A stretch of 64,000 nucleotides of DNA from Alteromonas hispanica (GTDB taxonomy: Bacteria; Pseudomonadota; Gammaproteobacteria; Enterobacterales; Alteromonadaceae), in the NCBI RefSeq assembly GCF_010500915.1, contig NZ_JAAAWP010000001.1, forward strand, positions 186,001 through 250,000. The letters run 5' to 3'. Under the pieces are notes generated by a model. It had not been told where the DNA came from. It saw nothing but the letters and a program-made list of their open reading frames with translations, and made no database searches. The stretch's first letter is position 1. The number at the start of each line of letters is the position of its first letter. This document shows, piece after piece, positions 44,960 to 52,949 of this stretch. A program made the translations under genes and the position numbers.

Positions 44960-44990
44960 AAGTTACCCCTTACGTAAACGTAAAGGTAAA
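44960..44990 (-). promoter_or_regulatory. MerR-type promoter with LiuR-like operator
   Basis: Read on the minus strand, TTTACC (-35, 44985-44990) and TAACTT (-10, 44960-44965) are exactly 19 bp apart. The spacer holds TTTACGTTTACGTAAGG, a near-perfect dyad around CGTTTACG. That combination, a 19-bp spacer with a central dyad, is the classic MerR-family architecture. The box resembles the LiuR motif reported for branched-chain amino acid genes of gammaproteobacteria, as I recall it. It sits 53 bp before the acyl-CoA dehydrogenase start. Confidence 0.7.
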
Positions 44991-45179
44991 ACATTAATTA
45001 AATTATAATTACAGGCACGTAAATAATTTGTGACGACAGAGGAGGTATCTGAGTATACAACCCAGTCTCTTTACTTTTGTCATCTTGGCGTGTTGAACTT
45101 TTCTGTGAATGAATGTTACGTGCAGTTTTACAGGTTCACTGGTAAGCTATTAACAGAGTTAAGTACAACCTTGGTTTCT

Positions 45180-46778
45180 GTGGAATTACGAGCCGCTATT
45201 ATTGAAGACAACGCGACTGCACGCACTGCGCTGCGCGGCCACGTTATGTCGATTGCCAATTTATCAGTAAGTAGCTACACATCAGGTGTTGAGTTAAAGG
45301 CTGCGCTGCGAAAACAAAATTTCGAACTCATCATAATGGATTATCACCTTGGTGAGGGGAAAACAGGCGTTGAATGGCTCCAAAGCTTAAAAGAAGCAGG
45401 CTATATAAAACCTAGCACCGGCGTAATATTTCTGACTTCTGATAGAAGCGGTCAAGTTATTGGTCGTATCATGGATTTACAGCCCGATATCTTGCTTATT
45501 AAACCCTACACCATTGCCTCCCTTTCCCGCCAAATAAAGCATTATTTACATTACCGTGACTTTGTAAAAAATGTATTGCAGGCATTAGATAATAAACAAT
45601 TAGAGCGTGCGATAGGGGTAATAAGAAGCAAAATAAAGGAAGGCATCCCCCCCCGATTGGTATCAGATATTCGCAAATTATACGCTCGCTTATTGTATGA
45701 AAACGGTGAAATACAGCGAGCACTCAGTATTTATGACGACATTCTTAGTCGCTCGGATAAAGTATTATGGGCGCAGTGGGGTAAAATAAGGTGTCAGTAT
45801 TCCGCTGGGCAGTGGCCTGAATGTAAAGAGCAATTAAGCTCAATGGTTAACTCAAGCCTTGCTAGAGACGAAGCCTTTGAATGGCTGGCCTCCTTATCCT
45901 TTGAACAGCATTCTTATGAAGACGTTGAAAAATACTTGGAGCAAATAAAATTTAGTGAACTTAGCCTGCCCGCTGCAAAACTTAAAAGCCTAGCGTTTCA
46001 AAAGCAAGATAAGGTAGTAGAAGCTATCGATCTGCTACAAAAGAAACGTGCTCTCCATCGTTCAGCAAAAGACAGATTCAATGATTTCACATTTGAATTA
46101 GCAGAGTTTTACCTATTGCTCGCAGAAGATTCACCACAAAGTAACCGAGAAGAAAGTCTGTCTCAGGCACGAAAGTTAGTGGGCATAGCAGGCCGTAATC
46201 AATCTGATAGCCAAGTTTTACAAAAAAGAGATTACCTACTCGCTTTTTCTTCAGTTCTCGATGATGATTTGGAAAAAGCAGCACACTTTTTAGATGCTGA
46301 CTATATGGAAAACCATTTAAGGACTGAGCCCGCAACCCTTGTTATAGCGGCAAAAGTACACCACAGCCTTGGCGATGAGCGCAAAGCGGGTGAATTATTG
46401 CTTATGGCAAAGCAAAAGAACGGCGACGTTCAAGGTATTTCTGAGCAAGTGATGAACGACGAGTCCATCTTCTCAGGTGGTGAACGTTTAGGGCTCAATC
46501 ATGAACACGCGATAGCCATAAATGATACGGGCACACAGCTGTTTATTGAAGGTCTGTTTAGCCAGGCCATGAAACACTTCTATGACGCATTTCAGCTATC
46601 ACCAGAAACCGCTGCCTTTGGGCTTAATTTACTTCAATGCATGATTGAAGCAGACACCGCTGTCTATCGGCGTTATGGCATTCACAAGCTACTCGACACC
46701 CTATCTGAACTGCCACTAAGTGAAACAAATCGAGGGCGCCTTGAGCAGCTTACGCTTTTAGTGCAAGAAAATAGTTAA
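45180..46778 (+). CDS. Response regulator with C-terminal TPR-like domain (paralogue 2)
   Basis: A receiver-TPR protein of the same architecture as that at 26612. The receiver has the acidic residues E-D-N (RAAIIEDN), the phosphoacceptor in ELIIMDYHLGEG, the Thr/Ser (FLTSDRS) and the switch lysine (ILLIKPYT). The rest is helical with repeats, ending GLNLLQCMIEAD, which parallels ALNLLQCLLQLY of paralogue 1. The start is uncertain: a GTG at 45180 aligns with paralogue 1. A longer in-frame GTG at 45030 gives 50 extra residues with no similarity, and a TTG at 45171 is another choice. No strong ribosome site decides it. It shares a divergent regulatory region with the acyl-CoA dehydrogenase. Confidence 0.85.
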   Translation: MELRAAIIEDNATARTALRGHVMSIANLSVSSYTSGVELKAALRKQNFELIIMDYHLGEGKTGVEWLQSLKEAGYIKPSTGVIFLTSDRSGQVIGRIMDLQPDILLIKPYTIASLSRQIKHYLHYRDFVKNVLQALDNKQLERAIGVIRSKIKEGIPPRLVSDIRKLYARLLYENGEIQRALSIYDDILSRSDKVLWAQWGKIRCQYSAGQWPECKEQLSSMVNSSLARDEAFEWLASLSFEQHSYEDVEKYLEQIKFSELSLPAAKLKSLAFQKQDKVVEAIDLLQKKRALHRSAKDRFNDFTFELAEFYLLLAEDSPQSNREESLSQARKLVGIAGRNQSDSQVLQKRDYLLAFSSVLDDDLEKAAHFLDADYMENHLRTEPATLVIAAKVHHSLGDERKAGELLLMAKQKNGDVQGISEQVMNDESIFSGGERLGLNHEHAIAINDTGTQLFIEGLFSQAMKHFYDAFQLSPETAAFGLNLLQCMIEADTAVYRRYGIHKLLDTLSELPLSETNRGRLEQLTLLVQENS

Positions 46779-46789
46779 AAGTTATTTCG

Positions 46790-47650
46790 TTACTTTAAGC
46801 GCGTTAATAAACTCGATGTATCCCATCGCCCGCCACCAAGCTTTTGCACATCGGCATAATACTGGTCGACCAAGGCGGTCAATGCTAGCGTGGAACCATT
46901 GCGTTTAGCTTCATCAAGGGCAATGCCTAAATCTTTACGCATCCAATCTACCGCAAAACCAAAATCGTAAGTGTTGGTTAGCATAGTACTTGCGCGATTT
47001 TCCATTTGCCAAGATTGTGCAGCACCTTTGCTTATTACATCGACCACTGCATTGCAGTCTAAGCCCGCTTTTTGACCAAAGTGCAGTGCCTCTGATAAAC
47101 CTTGTACGATGCCGGCAATGCAAATTTGATTCATCATTTTGGCCAATTGGCCACTACCGCACTGTCCCAGTAATTGACTATGGCGTGCATAAACATCAAT
47201 AACAGGCTGGACGCGTGAGAAAACCTGATCTTCACCGCCTACCATAATGGTAAGTTGCCCATTTTCTGCACCTGCTTGCCCACCTGACACCGGGGCATCT
47301 AAAAAGTGCACACCTTTGTCGGCACAATGTTTATTCAATTCTCTTGCTGCATCGGCAGAGGCTGTTGTGTGATCGACTAGCACGGAGTTAGGTTTCATTG
47401 CGCTAAGCGCACGGGTGCCAATCTCCATTACATCATTATCGTTTCCCACGCACATAAAAACGATGTCTGCCTCTTCCGCAGCTTGCTCGGGAGATGTGGC
47501 CAAAGCACCGGCGTACTTTTCCAACCAGTTCTCTGCTTTTTCTTTGGTTCGATTATAAACGGTGACTTTATACCCAGCCCTTGCAAGGTGCCCTGCCATA
47601 GGAAAACCCATGACACCGAGTCCTAAAAAGCTTACCTTTAAATCTGACAT
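46790..47650 (-). CDS. 3-hydroxyisobutyrate dehydrogenase-family oxidoreductase
   Basis: A NAD(P)-dependent beta-hydroxyacid dehydrogenase. The Rossmann motif is GLGVMGFPMAGHLARAGY, followed by the family signature FLDAPVSGGQAGAENGQLTIMVGG. The catalytic lysine is in GQLAKMMNQ. I choose the ATG at 47650 (MSDLKVSFLGLGVMG, 286 residues) rather than 47701, whose 17 extra residues lack homology. A substrate of 3-hydroxyisobutyrate would complete the valine route of this window, but the sequence is equally close to the glyoxylate/succinic semialdehyde or tartronate semialdehyde reductases. So I leave the symbol blank. Confidence 0.8.
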   Translation of the reverse strand: MSDLKVSFLGLGVMGFPMAGHLARAGYKVTVYNRTKEKAENWLEKYAGALATSPEQAAEEADIVFMCVGNDNDVMEIGTRALSAMKPNSVLVDHTTASADAARELNKHCADKGVHFLDAPVSGGQAGAENGQLTIMVGGEDQVFSRVQPVIDVYARHSQLLGQCGSGQLAKMMNQICIAGIVQGLSEALHFGQKAGLDCNAVVDVISKGAAQSWQMENRASTMLTNTYDFGFAVDWMRKDLGIALDEAKRNGSTLALTALVDQYYADVQKLGGGRWDTSSLLTRLK

Positions 47651-47859
47651 GCAAAGTACTCTCTTGTTATTTGCGATAAATGAAGGGCTGACCGAGGACA
47701 TATCAAATACACAGCATGCGTAATCAACAAAGACTGGCTTAATAGTTAAGTAGAATTAAGCTATGTTAGAAAAACACTTACTCGAATATAGATACTGTTC
47801 AGCCGCGAATATGATGAGAATATCAGAATTCACAACAACAAAAACATAAAGGATGCAAA

Positions 47860-48345
47860 TTGAGTATTTATCAGCATACGGTAACAACAAATAGCGGTAA
47901 CAACATTCACCTTGAGCAATATAAAGGAAAGGTATTGCTTATTGTTAATACCGCCAGCAAATGTGGATTTACGCCCCAGTACAAAGGGCTAGAAACACTT
48001 TACAATAAATATAAAGAGCATGGATTTGAGGTTCTAGGTTTTCCATGCGACCAGTTTGGTCACCAAGAGCCTGGGTCAGATGAAGATATTGCCGAATTTT
48101 GTGAAGTGAATTTCGGTGTTTCTTTCCCCCTTTTCAAAAAAGTTGAGGTTAATGGACCGAACGCGAGCGCAGTGTTCGAACAACTAAAAGAGAAAGCGCC
48201 TGGATTACTAGGAACCAAACGCATTAAGTGGAATTTCACAAAGTTTTTGGTCAACCGCCAAGGTGATGTAGTAAAGCGTTATGCGCCAACAATGAAGCCA
48301 GGCGATATAGCAAAAGATATTGAGTCTCTGCTTTCTCAACAATAA
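47860..48345 (+). CDS. gpx: Glutathione/thioredoxin peroxidase (GPx family, BtuE-like)
   Basis: A 161-residue thiol peroxidase that removes hydroperoxides. The peroxidatic cysteine is in NTASKCGFTPQY, the downstream Gln/Trp catalytic set is represented by GFPCDQFGHQEPG and WNFTKFLVNRQG, and the length is typical. It starts at TTG (47860) with AAAGGATG upstream. The D-lactate dehydrogenase gene follows 29 bp later on the same strand and may be co-transcribed. It has no signal peptide, so it acts in the cytoplasm. Confidence 0.92.
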   Translation: MSIYQHTVTTNSGNNIHLEQYKGKVLLIVNTASKCGFTPQYKGLETLYNKYKEHGFEVLGFPCDQFGHQEPGSDEDIAEFCEVNFGVSFPLFKKVEVNGPNASAVFEQLKEKAPGLLGTKRIKWNFTKFLVNRQGDVVKRYAPTMKPGDIAKDIESLLSQQ

Positions 48346-48374
48346 CGGTTAACACACCTCAATAAAGGATGATG

Positions 48375-49376
48375 ATGAAAAAGAAAATAGCGTTTTTCAG
48401 TACCCAAGACTATGACCGCCATGTTTTTGATGCAGCGTTAAAGAGCAGCGTCTCAAACCAAACGAAAGACATGGACATCACTTATTTTGAGCATACGCTA
48501 TGCGCTTCTACTGCGCCTTTATGCCAAGGCTTCGACGTTGTTGTTGCGTTTGTTAATGATGACTTAAACGCTAAAACCATTGAAATACTTGCCAGCTGCA
48601 AAGTAAAACACATTGCTTTACGGTGTGCTGGATTCAACAACGTGGACATCAGCGCTGCCGAGGCAGCCAATATTCGGGTTAGCCGAGTTCCAGCTTATAG
48701 CCCTGAAACCGTTGCTGAACATACTATCGCACTAATTCTGACTCTTAATCGCAATACGCATAAAGCGTATAACAGAGTGCGAGAAGGTAACTTTCAGTTA
48801 AACGGTTTAATGGGATTCACACTTCACAATAAAACGGTAGGTATTGTAGGTACAGGAAAAATTGGTAAAGCGGTTATTCGAATTCTGCGCGGATTTGGCT
48901 GCAAAGTACTTTGCTGTGACCCCTTCGAAGACGAAACGGTAAAAGACCTAGGCGCGTCTTATGTCGATATAGAAACGCTATTTTCTGAAAGTACAATTAT
49001 TTCGCTTCATTGCCCTCTCACTGAGGACAGCAACCATATGATTAACGAAGCGTCACTTCAAAAAATGCAAGACGGAGTGATGTTAATTAATACGTCGCGA
49101 GGCGGATTGGTGGATGACACCGCTCTCATTAATGGACTCAAGCGCAGAAAAATCGGCTATCTCGGCTTAGACGTATACGAGAGAGAGTCTGAGTTGTTCT
49201 TTACCGACCGCTCTCATGAAATTATACAGGATGATAATTTTCAGCGCCTTATCACTTTTCCCAATGTTTTGGTAACGGGCCATCAGGGCTTTTTCACTGC
49301 AGAAGCGTTGAACGAAATTGCCCATGTAACGTTAGATAATATCATTAACGGGAACAACACTGTTGTACTCGATTAA
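48375..49376 (+). CDS. ldhA: Fermentative D-lactate dehydrogenase
   Basis: Reduces pyruvate to D-lactate with NADH. It resembles E. coli LdhA throughout: VKHIALRCAGFNNVD, VPAYSPETVAEHTIALILTLNR, the Rossmann VGIVGTGKIGKAV, ISLHCPLTEDSNHMINE (with active-site His region nearby), GLDVYERESELFF and TGHQGFFTAEAL carrying the catalytic His. ATG codons at 48369, 48372 and 48375 occur in a row. I choose 48375 because GG of the ribosome site is then 6 nt away, giving 333 residues. It follows the peroxidase gene at 29 bp. It is probably used when respiration is limited, though regulation is not visible. Confidence 0.93.
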   Translation: MKKKIAFFSTQDYDRHVFDAALKSSVSNQTKDMDITYFEHTLCASTAPLCQGFDVVVAFVNDDLNAKTIEILASCKVKHIALRCAGFNNVDISAAEAANIRVSRVPAYSPETVAEHTIALILTLNRNTHKAYNRVREGNFQLNGLMGFTLHNKTVGIVGTGKIGKAVIRILRGFGCKVLCCDPFEDETVKDLGASYVDIETLFSESTIISLHCPLTEDSNHMINEASLQKMQDGVMLINTSRGGLVDDTALINGLKRRKIGYLGLDVYERESELFFTDRSHEIIQDDNFQRLITFPNVLVTGHQGFFTAEALNEIAHVTLDNIINGNNTVVLD

Positions 49377-49406
49377 CAGCTTTAATCCAACGCGACGTTT
49401 ATACAG

Positions 49407-50165
49407 CTACTTTTTAACAATAATGTGAAAGTATTTACCTAACCACATGTAGGGAGCCTGCTTATGGTACTGCCTCTCAAGCGCTAGCAATTCATCATAT
49501 TTTGATGCCTGATGCGATATATCGCGCATATAATCATGGAAGCAACGCACCCCTGCTTTTTCGACGATTGAAAAACCAAGTGATTCGCAGTATTCCAGTA
49601 CTTTTAAAGCCGAAAGCGGCTTTTTAGGGTTTAAACGAACCTGCTTTTTCGCCTTCATACCCTTGGCAATGTAGTCAAAGTTGCCATAAATAGCATTCGC
49701 AAACAAATTCGCATCGTAATTGAAAAAGCTTAGGCTTAATGTAGTGCCTGCCGTCATGCGATCATAAAGCATCGACAAGGCCTCGTAGGGTTCATCAAGC
49801 CATTCAAGCACCGCATGGCACACTACAACGTTGAATGGTGTAAAATCGTTGATGTCCTGCAAAAACTGCTGACGAATTTCTATATTATCGCGAAAACTCG
49901 CATTGGCACTTTGGGAAAACAATTCTTCTGCTTGAACCAATACATCTTTTGATGCGTCTGTGAGCACAATTTTGTGACCCATGGACGCCAAGTACGCTGT
50001 CATAACACCCGTTCCGCCACCTATTTCAAGAACGTGAGCGTGGTTAGGTAAGTGAGGGGTAAGCACGTCACACAATAAGGTATGCCTTAACTTACCTTTT
50101 GTCGTTCCATAGATATTCTTGGCAAACTTATCCGCGATGCCGTCAAATACATGATCGTCTCTCAT
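49407..50165 (-). CDS. cmoM: tRNA 5-carboxymethoxyuridine methyltransferase CmoM
   Basis: CmoM (SmtA) methylates cmo5U34 to mcmo5U34 on tRNAs. The N-terminus (FDGIADKFAKNIYGTTKGKLR) is the diagnostic block. The SAM site is VLEIGGGTGVMTAYLA, then the HAVLEWLDEPYEAL segment and GNFDYIAKGM. The C-terminal GVRCFHDYMRD is conserved. The 252 residues are near E. coli CmoM. It stands convergent to ldhA and 25 bp from the Nif3 gene on the same strand, which suggests transcription behind Nif3. Confidence 0.93.
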   Translation of the reverse strand: MRDDHVFDGIADKFAKNIYGTTKGKLRHTLLCDVLTPHLPNHAHVLEIGGGTGVMTAYLASMGHKIVLTDASKDVLVQAEELFSQSANASFRDNIEIRQQFLQDINDFTPFNVVVCHAVLEWLDEPYEALSMLYDRMTAGTTLSLSFFNYDANLFANAIYGNFDYIAKGMKAKKQVRLNPKKPLSALKVLEYCESLGFSIVEKAGVRCFHDYMRDISHQASKYDELLALERQYHKQAPYMWLGKYFHIIVKK

Positions 50166-50189
50166 TAATTTTTAAACACTTATTATGAG

Positions 50190-50951
50190 TTAAGCCGGAT
50201 TGTTGATGTCGACAAAATCAACAGTAACGTCAAACTGAGAAGCAATGTGCTCACCTAATGCTTTTGCGCCATACCGCTCTGTCGCGTGGTGCCCAGCGGC
50301 ATAAAAAGCAATATTTTGCTCTCTGGCTATATGAATAGTTTGCTCAGACACCTCGCCGGTAATAAATGCATCTGCTCCCCAATCGGCCGCTTGCTCTATG
50401 AAACCTTGGCCACCACCAGTGCACCAGGCCAGGGTTTTAATTTCACGCTCTTCAGCACCCTCAAGCAAAATAGAGCGACCTAGAACCGCTTTCAGTCGCT
50501 CTTTTAATTCAGCGGCGGTAATTGCAACGGGGAATTCGCCCTGCATAACAACGCCAATGGGCTTTACCGAAGATAGTGCAGCAACATTTTCGATATCAAG
50601 TAAATCTGCTAATTGGCGATTGTTTCCTAATTCAGGATGAACATCGAGTGGAAGGTGATAAGCATACATGTTTATGTCGTTCTCAATTAACGACTTTAAA
50701 CGCTGCTTTTTCATACCGGTAATACACTGAGACTCGCCCTTCCAAAAGTAACCATGGTGAACCACAATTGCATCCGCTTTGCGCAGAATGGCTTCGTCGA
50801 TAAGTGCCTGGCTCGCCGTGACACCGGTGACAATATTGGCGATATCTTTTACGCCCTCAACTTGCATTCCATTGGGACAATAATCACTAATTTCATTAAC
50901 GCGCAGCAGGCCGTCTAAATAAACCTTTAAGTCTTGATTATTTACAGACAC
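50190..50951 (-). CDS. ybgI: Nif3-like dinuclear metal-centre protein YbgI
   Basis: A 253-residue member of the Nif3/YbgI family, hexameric dinuclear-metal proteins of uncertain role (GTP cyclohydrolase I type 2 label is common). Typical blocks are ISDYCPNGMQVEG, VTGVTASQALIDEAI, IVVHHGYFWKGES, HLPLDVHPELGNN and FITGEVSEQTIHIAREQNIAFYAAGHHATERYG, in which the metal-ligand histidines are all present. I choose the GTG at 50951 because AAAGGAG lies 5 nt upstream and the length then fits E. coli (247). A longer in-frame ATG at 51035 adds 28 unconserved residues. Confidence 0.92.
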   Translation of the reverse strand: MSVNNQDLKVYLDGLLRVNEISDYCPNGMQVEGVKDIANIVTGVTASQALIDEAILRKADAIVVHHGYFWKGESQCITGMKKQRLKSLIENDINMYAYHLPLDVHPELGNNRQLADLLDIENVAALSSVKPIGVVMQGEFPVAITAAELKERLKAVLGRSILLEGAEEREIKTLAWCTGGGQGFIEQAADWGADAFITGEVSEQTIHIAREQNIAFYAAGHHATERYGAKALGEHIASQFDVTVDFVDINNPA

Positions 50952-51107
50952 ATAAACTCCTTTGAAAGGTAGGATTGAGCGACAAAACCATTTAGCTTTA
51001 TCACCTTGTTGCAGTTCTTTTCGATAGAGTGACATTAAGCCGTATACAGGCTTGTAACTTTGAGTAGTAATTCATGTACGCTTTACTTTTTGCGCATTGT
51101 AACAGAT

Positions 51108-51731
51108 TTAGTTACCTGCAACTCCCTGCGCTACAAACGGAATAAGGTGAGAGATAACTTCTGCAATATCAACATGTTTTTGAAAGTCAGACTCAACAAT
51201 TTCTGTTAACGCTTGGCTTGACGCCATAGAGAAAACAAAACTACCAATGGCAAAATGCAGCCTCCAAAACAATTCCTCTTCGGGTACGTGTGGAAGGCAA
51301 AGTTGAATTGCGTTAACCAGTGATCTAATGGTGGTTCCATAATGACTCATGATGAAACGCCGAAGATGACCTTGCGTCTCGTTGTAGCCTCTCCCTAGCA
51401 ACTTCACAAAAGTGGCAGTGCCCTGTTCGCTAACTACATTTAATTCCAGCATAGGAGGAGTTAACGTATACAGCAAATGCTCAACACCTGCTGCGCCTTT
51501 TTTAGGTTCGAGGTCTTTTAGGCATGTATCGATGTGAGGCATGAGATGATCAAAATATCGTTTAAATACTGCTTGGATCAGGTTCTTCTTACTGCCAAAA
51601 TGATAATTTACAGACGCTAAATTAACCCCTGCCCGTGCAGTAATTTCTCTCATAGAGGTTTGAGTAAAACCCTGTTGAGAAAACAAGTATTCCGCTGTAT
51701 CTAAAATGTCATTTTTAGTGTTTTTTGCCAT
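51108..51731 (-). CDS. TetR-family regulator, PsrA-like
   Basis: A 207-residue TetR regulator. The DNA-binding region (ILDTAEYLFSQQGFTQTSMREITARAGVNLASVNYHFGSKKNLIQAVF split around helix 3) is strikingly like Pseudomonas PsrA. So is the C-terminal part (VKLLGRGYNETQGHLRRF and EEELFWRLHFAIGSFVFSM). PsrA-type proteins bind long-chain acyl ligands and control fatty-acid breakdown. I choose the ATG at 51731; the in-frame TTG at 51755 is less likely. It lies downstream of sohB on the same strand, with a hairpin between. Its own target is not evident locally, so the PsrA role is inferred from similarity only. Confidence 0.8.
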   Translation of the reverse strand: MAKNTKNDILDTAEYLFSQQGFTQTSMREITARAGVNLASVNYHFGSKKNLIQAVFKRYFDHLMPHIDTCLKDLEPKKGAAGVEHLLYTLTPPMLELNVVSEQGTATFVKLLGRGYNETQGHLRRFIMSHYGTTIRSLVNAIQLCLPHVPEEELFWRLHFAIGSFVFSMASSQALTEIVESDFQKHVDIAEVISHLIPFVAQGVAGN

Positions 51732-51756
51732 TTTTATTATCTTTGCGCAGAGCAAT

Positions 51757-51775
51757 AGAGGCCTTATTGGCCTCT
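51757..51775. repeat. Hairpin between sohB and the TetR gene
   Basis: AGAGGCC / GGCCTCT, a perfect 7-bp stem with a 5-nt loop, 17 bp past sohB. No U-run follows on the minus strand, so it may be a weak terminator or an operator for the TetR gene, whose start is 26 bp further on. Confidence 0.4.
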
Positions 51776-51791
51776 CACTTAAACGAGCAAT

Positions 51792-52814
51792 TTAAAACCA
51801 GTGTCTGGCTTTGCTCCACGATTTCATCAGAACACGCTCAGCCACAGATGCAGCAGACATTCCAAGCTTTTCGGCAACATTCTTTTTAACCGAATATTTT
51901 ACGCTAAAGATCTCTCTTTTTGGGTAGTGAGAAAGAATGTAGTCATCGGACGTCGTTATATCGTCGATAAGCCCAAGTTCTTTTGCCTTTATTCCAGGCC
52001 AGTACTCACCAGTAGCGACTTTATCTATATTCATTTCTGGGCGTTGGCTATGAACAAAGTCTTTAAATAAAACGTGGATTTCTTCTATTTCTTCTTTAAA
52101 TTTTGCACGTCCCTCATCATTGTTCTCGCCAAAGATCGTTAAGGTTCGTTTGAATTCGCCCGCTGTGTGTTGTTCGAATTCTATATCGTTTTTCTTTAAC
52201 AGCTTATGAAAGTTTGGCAGCTGTGCTAGCACGCCAATGCTACCAATGTAAGCGAATTGTGACGCCAATAGCGTGTCTGCGACACAGGCCATCATATAGC
52301 CGCCACTGGCAGCAACCTTATCTACCGCTACTGTTAGCTTAAGCCCTTTTTGCTTTATGCGCTGAAGCTGAGATGCTGCAAGACCGTAACCATGAACAAC
52401 ACCGCCGCCGCTTTCTAAGCGAACTAATACCTCATCGTCTTTATCCGCTACACACAAGATTGCCGTAATCTCTTCTCTCAAATTATCGACTTCTCCAGCA
52501 TCCATAGAGCCCTTGAAGTCAATAACATATAACCTTGGAGACTTTTCTTCGTCGTCTTTTTGTTTACTCTTTGCTTTTTCTTCTTTCTTTTGCTGTTTCG
52601 CTAGCTTTTTCGCAGAGTTCTTGTCTAGCAGTACTTGCTTTGCATAGTTAGTAATGTCCTTGAGTTGGTCTGAGATTGATGTGATCTCTAACTGACCTTT
52701 ACCGTGCTTCTGTTTGTTTGCCACACCAACAATTGTTGCAACAACAACGACAAACGCAACGACCAGCGTTATCGCTTTGGCCACAAATAAGCCATATTCG
52801 TACAAAAACTCCAA
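51792..52814 (-). CDS. sohB: Inner-membrane peptidase SohB (S49 family)
   Basis: An S49 serine peptidase, in E. coli a multicopy suppressor of htrA. There is an N-terminal membrane helix (residues about 10-33), then a charged linker (KKLAKQQKKEEKAKSKQKDDEE). The S49 core follows: RLESGGGVVHGYGLAASQLQ, and the catalytic Ser in KVAASGGYMMACVADTLLA followed by FAYIGSIGVLAQ. A lysine for the Ser-Lys dyad is present further on. At 340 residues it matches E. coli SohB (349). It is a single-gene unit or leads into the TetR gene. Confidence 0.92.
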   Translation of the reverse strand: MEFLYEYGLFVAKAITLVVAFVVVVATIVGVANKQKHGKGQLEITSISDQLKDITNYAKQVLLDKNSAKKLAKQQKKEEKAKSKQKDDEEKSPRLYVIDFKGSMDAGEVDNLREEITAILCVADKDDEVLVRLESGGGVVHGYGLAASQLQRIKQKGLKLTVAVDKVAASGGYMMACVADTLLASQFAYIGSIGVLAQLPNFHKLLKKNDIEFEQHTAGEFKRTLTIFGENNDEGRAKFKEEIEEIHVLFKDFVHSQRPEMNIDKVATGEYWPGIKAKELGLIDDITTSDDYILSHYPKREIFSVKYSVKKNVAEKLGMSAASVAERVLMKSWSKARHWF

Positions 52815-52828
52815 ACCTTACTCCTAGT

Positions 52829-52860
52829 AAAAAATAAGGGTCTGAACAATTCAAACCCTT
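52829..52860 (-). terminator. Rho-independent terminator of the acylase gene
   Basis: On the minus strand an 11-bp stem AAGGGTTTGAA / TTCAGACCCTT (one G-U pair) with a 3-nt loop is followed by ATTTTTT. It lies 90 bp past the acylase stop and just before sohB. Confidence 0.85.
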
Positions 52861-52949
52861 GGACACGCTTAGAAAATGGGTACTTTTGCCGAAACTACAA
52901 GCGGAGACCCATTTTTATTATTATCTCGCGCTATAATACCAGTCTTACT

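Noticed and set aside
45030..45179. 50-residue N-terminal extension of the second receiver-TPR protein
   Set aside because: It does not resemble the receiver domain or paralogue 1 and has no membrane or signal feature. It may be a leader rather than coding sequence.
46790..47650. Naming the dehydrogenase mmsB
   Set aside because: The family also includes tartronate semialdehyde, glyoxylate and succinic semialdehyde reductases, and the gene is in a separate unit from the valine genes.
52861..52925. Stem-loop ATGGGT/ACCCAT with a 26-nt loop near the acylase end
   Set aside because: The stem is short for its loop size, and the neighbouring 52829-52860 terminator explains termination of the acylase gene.
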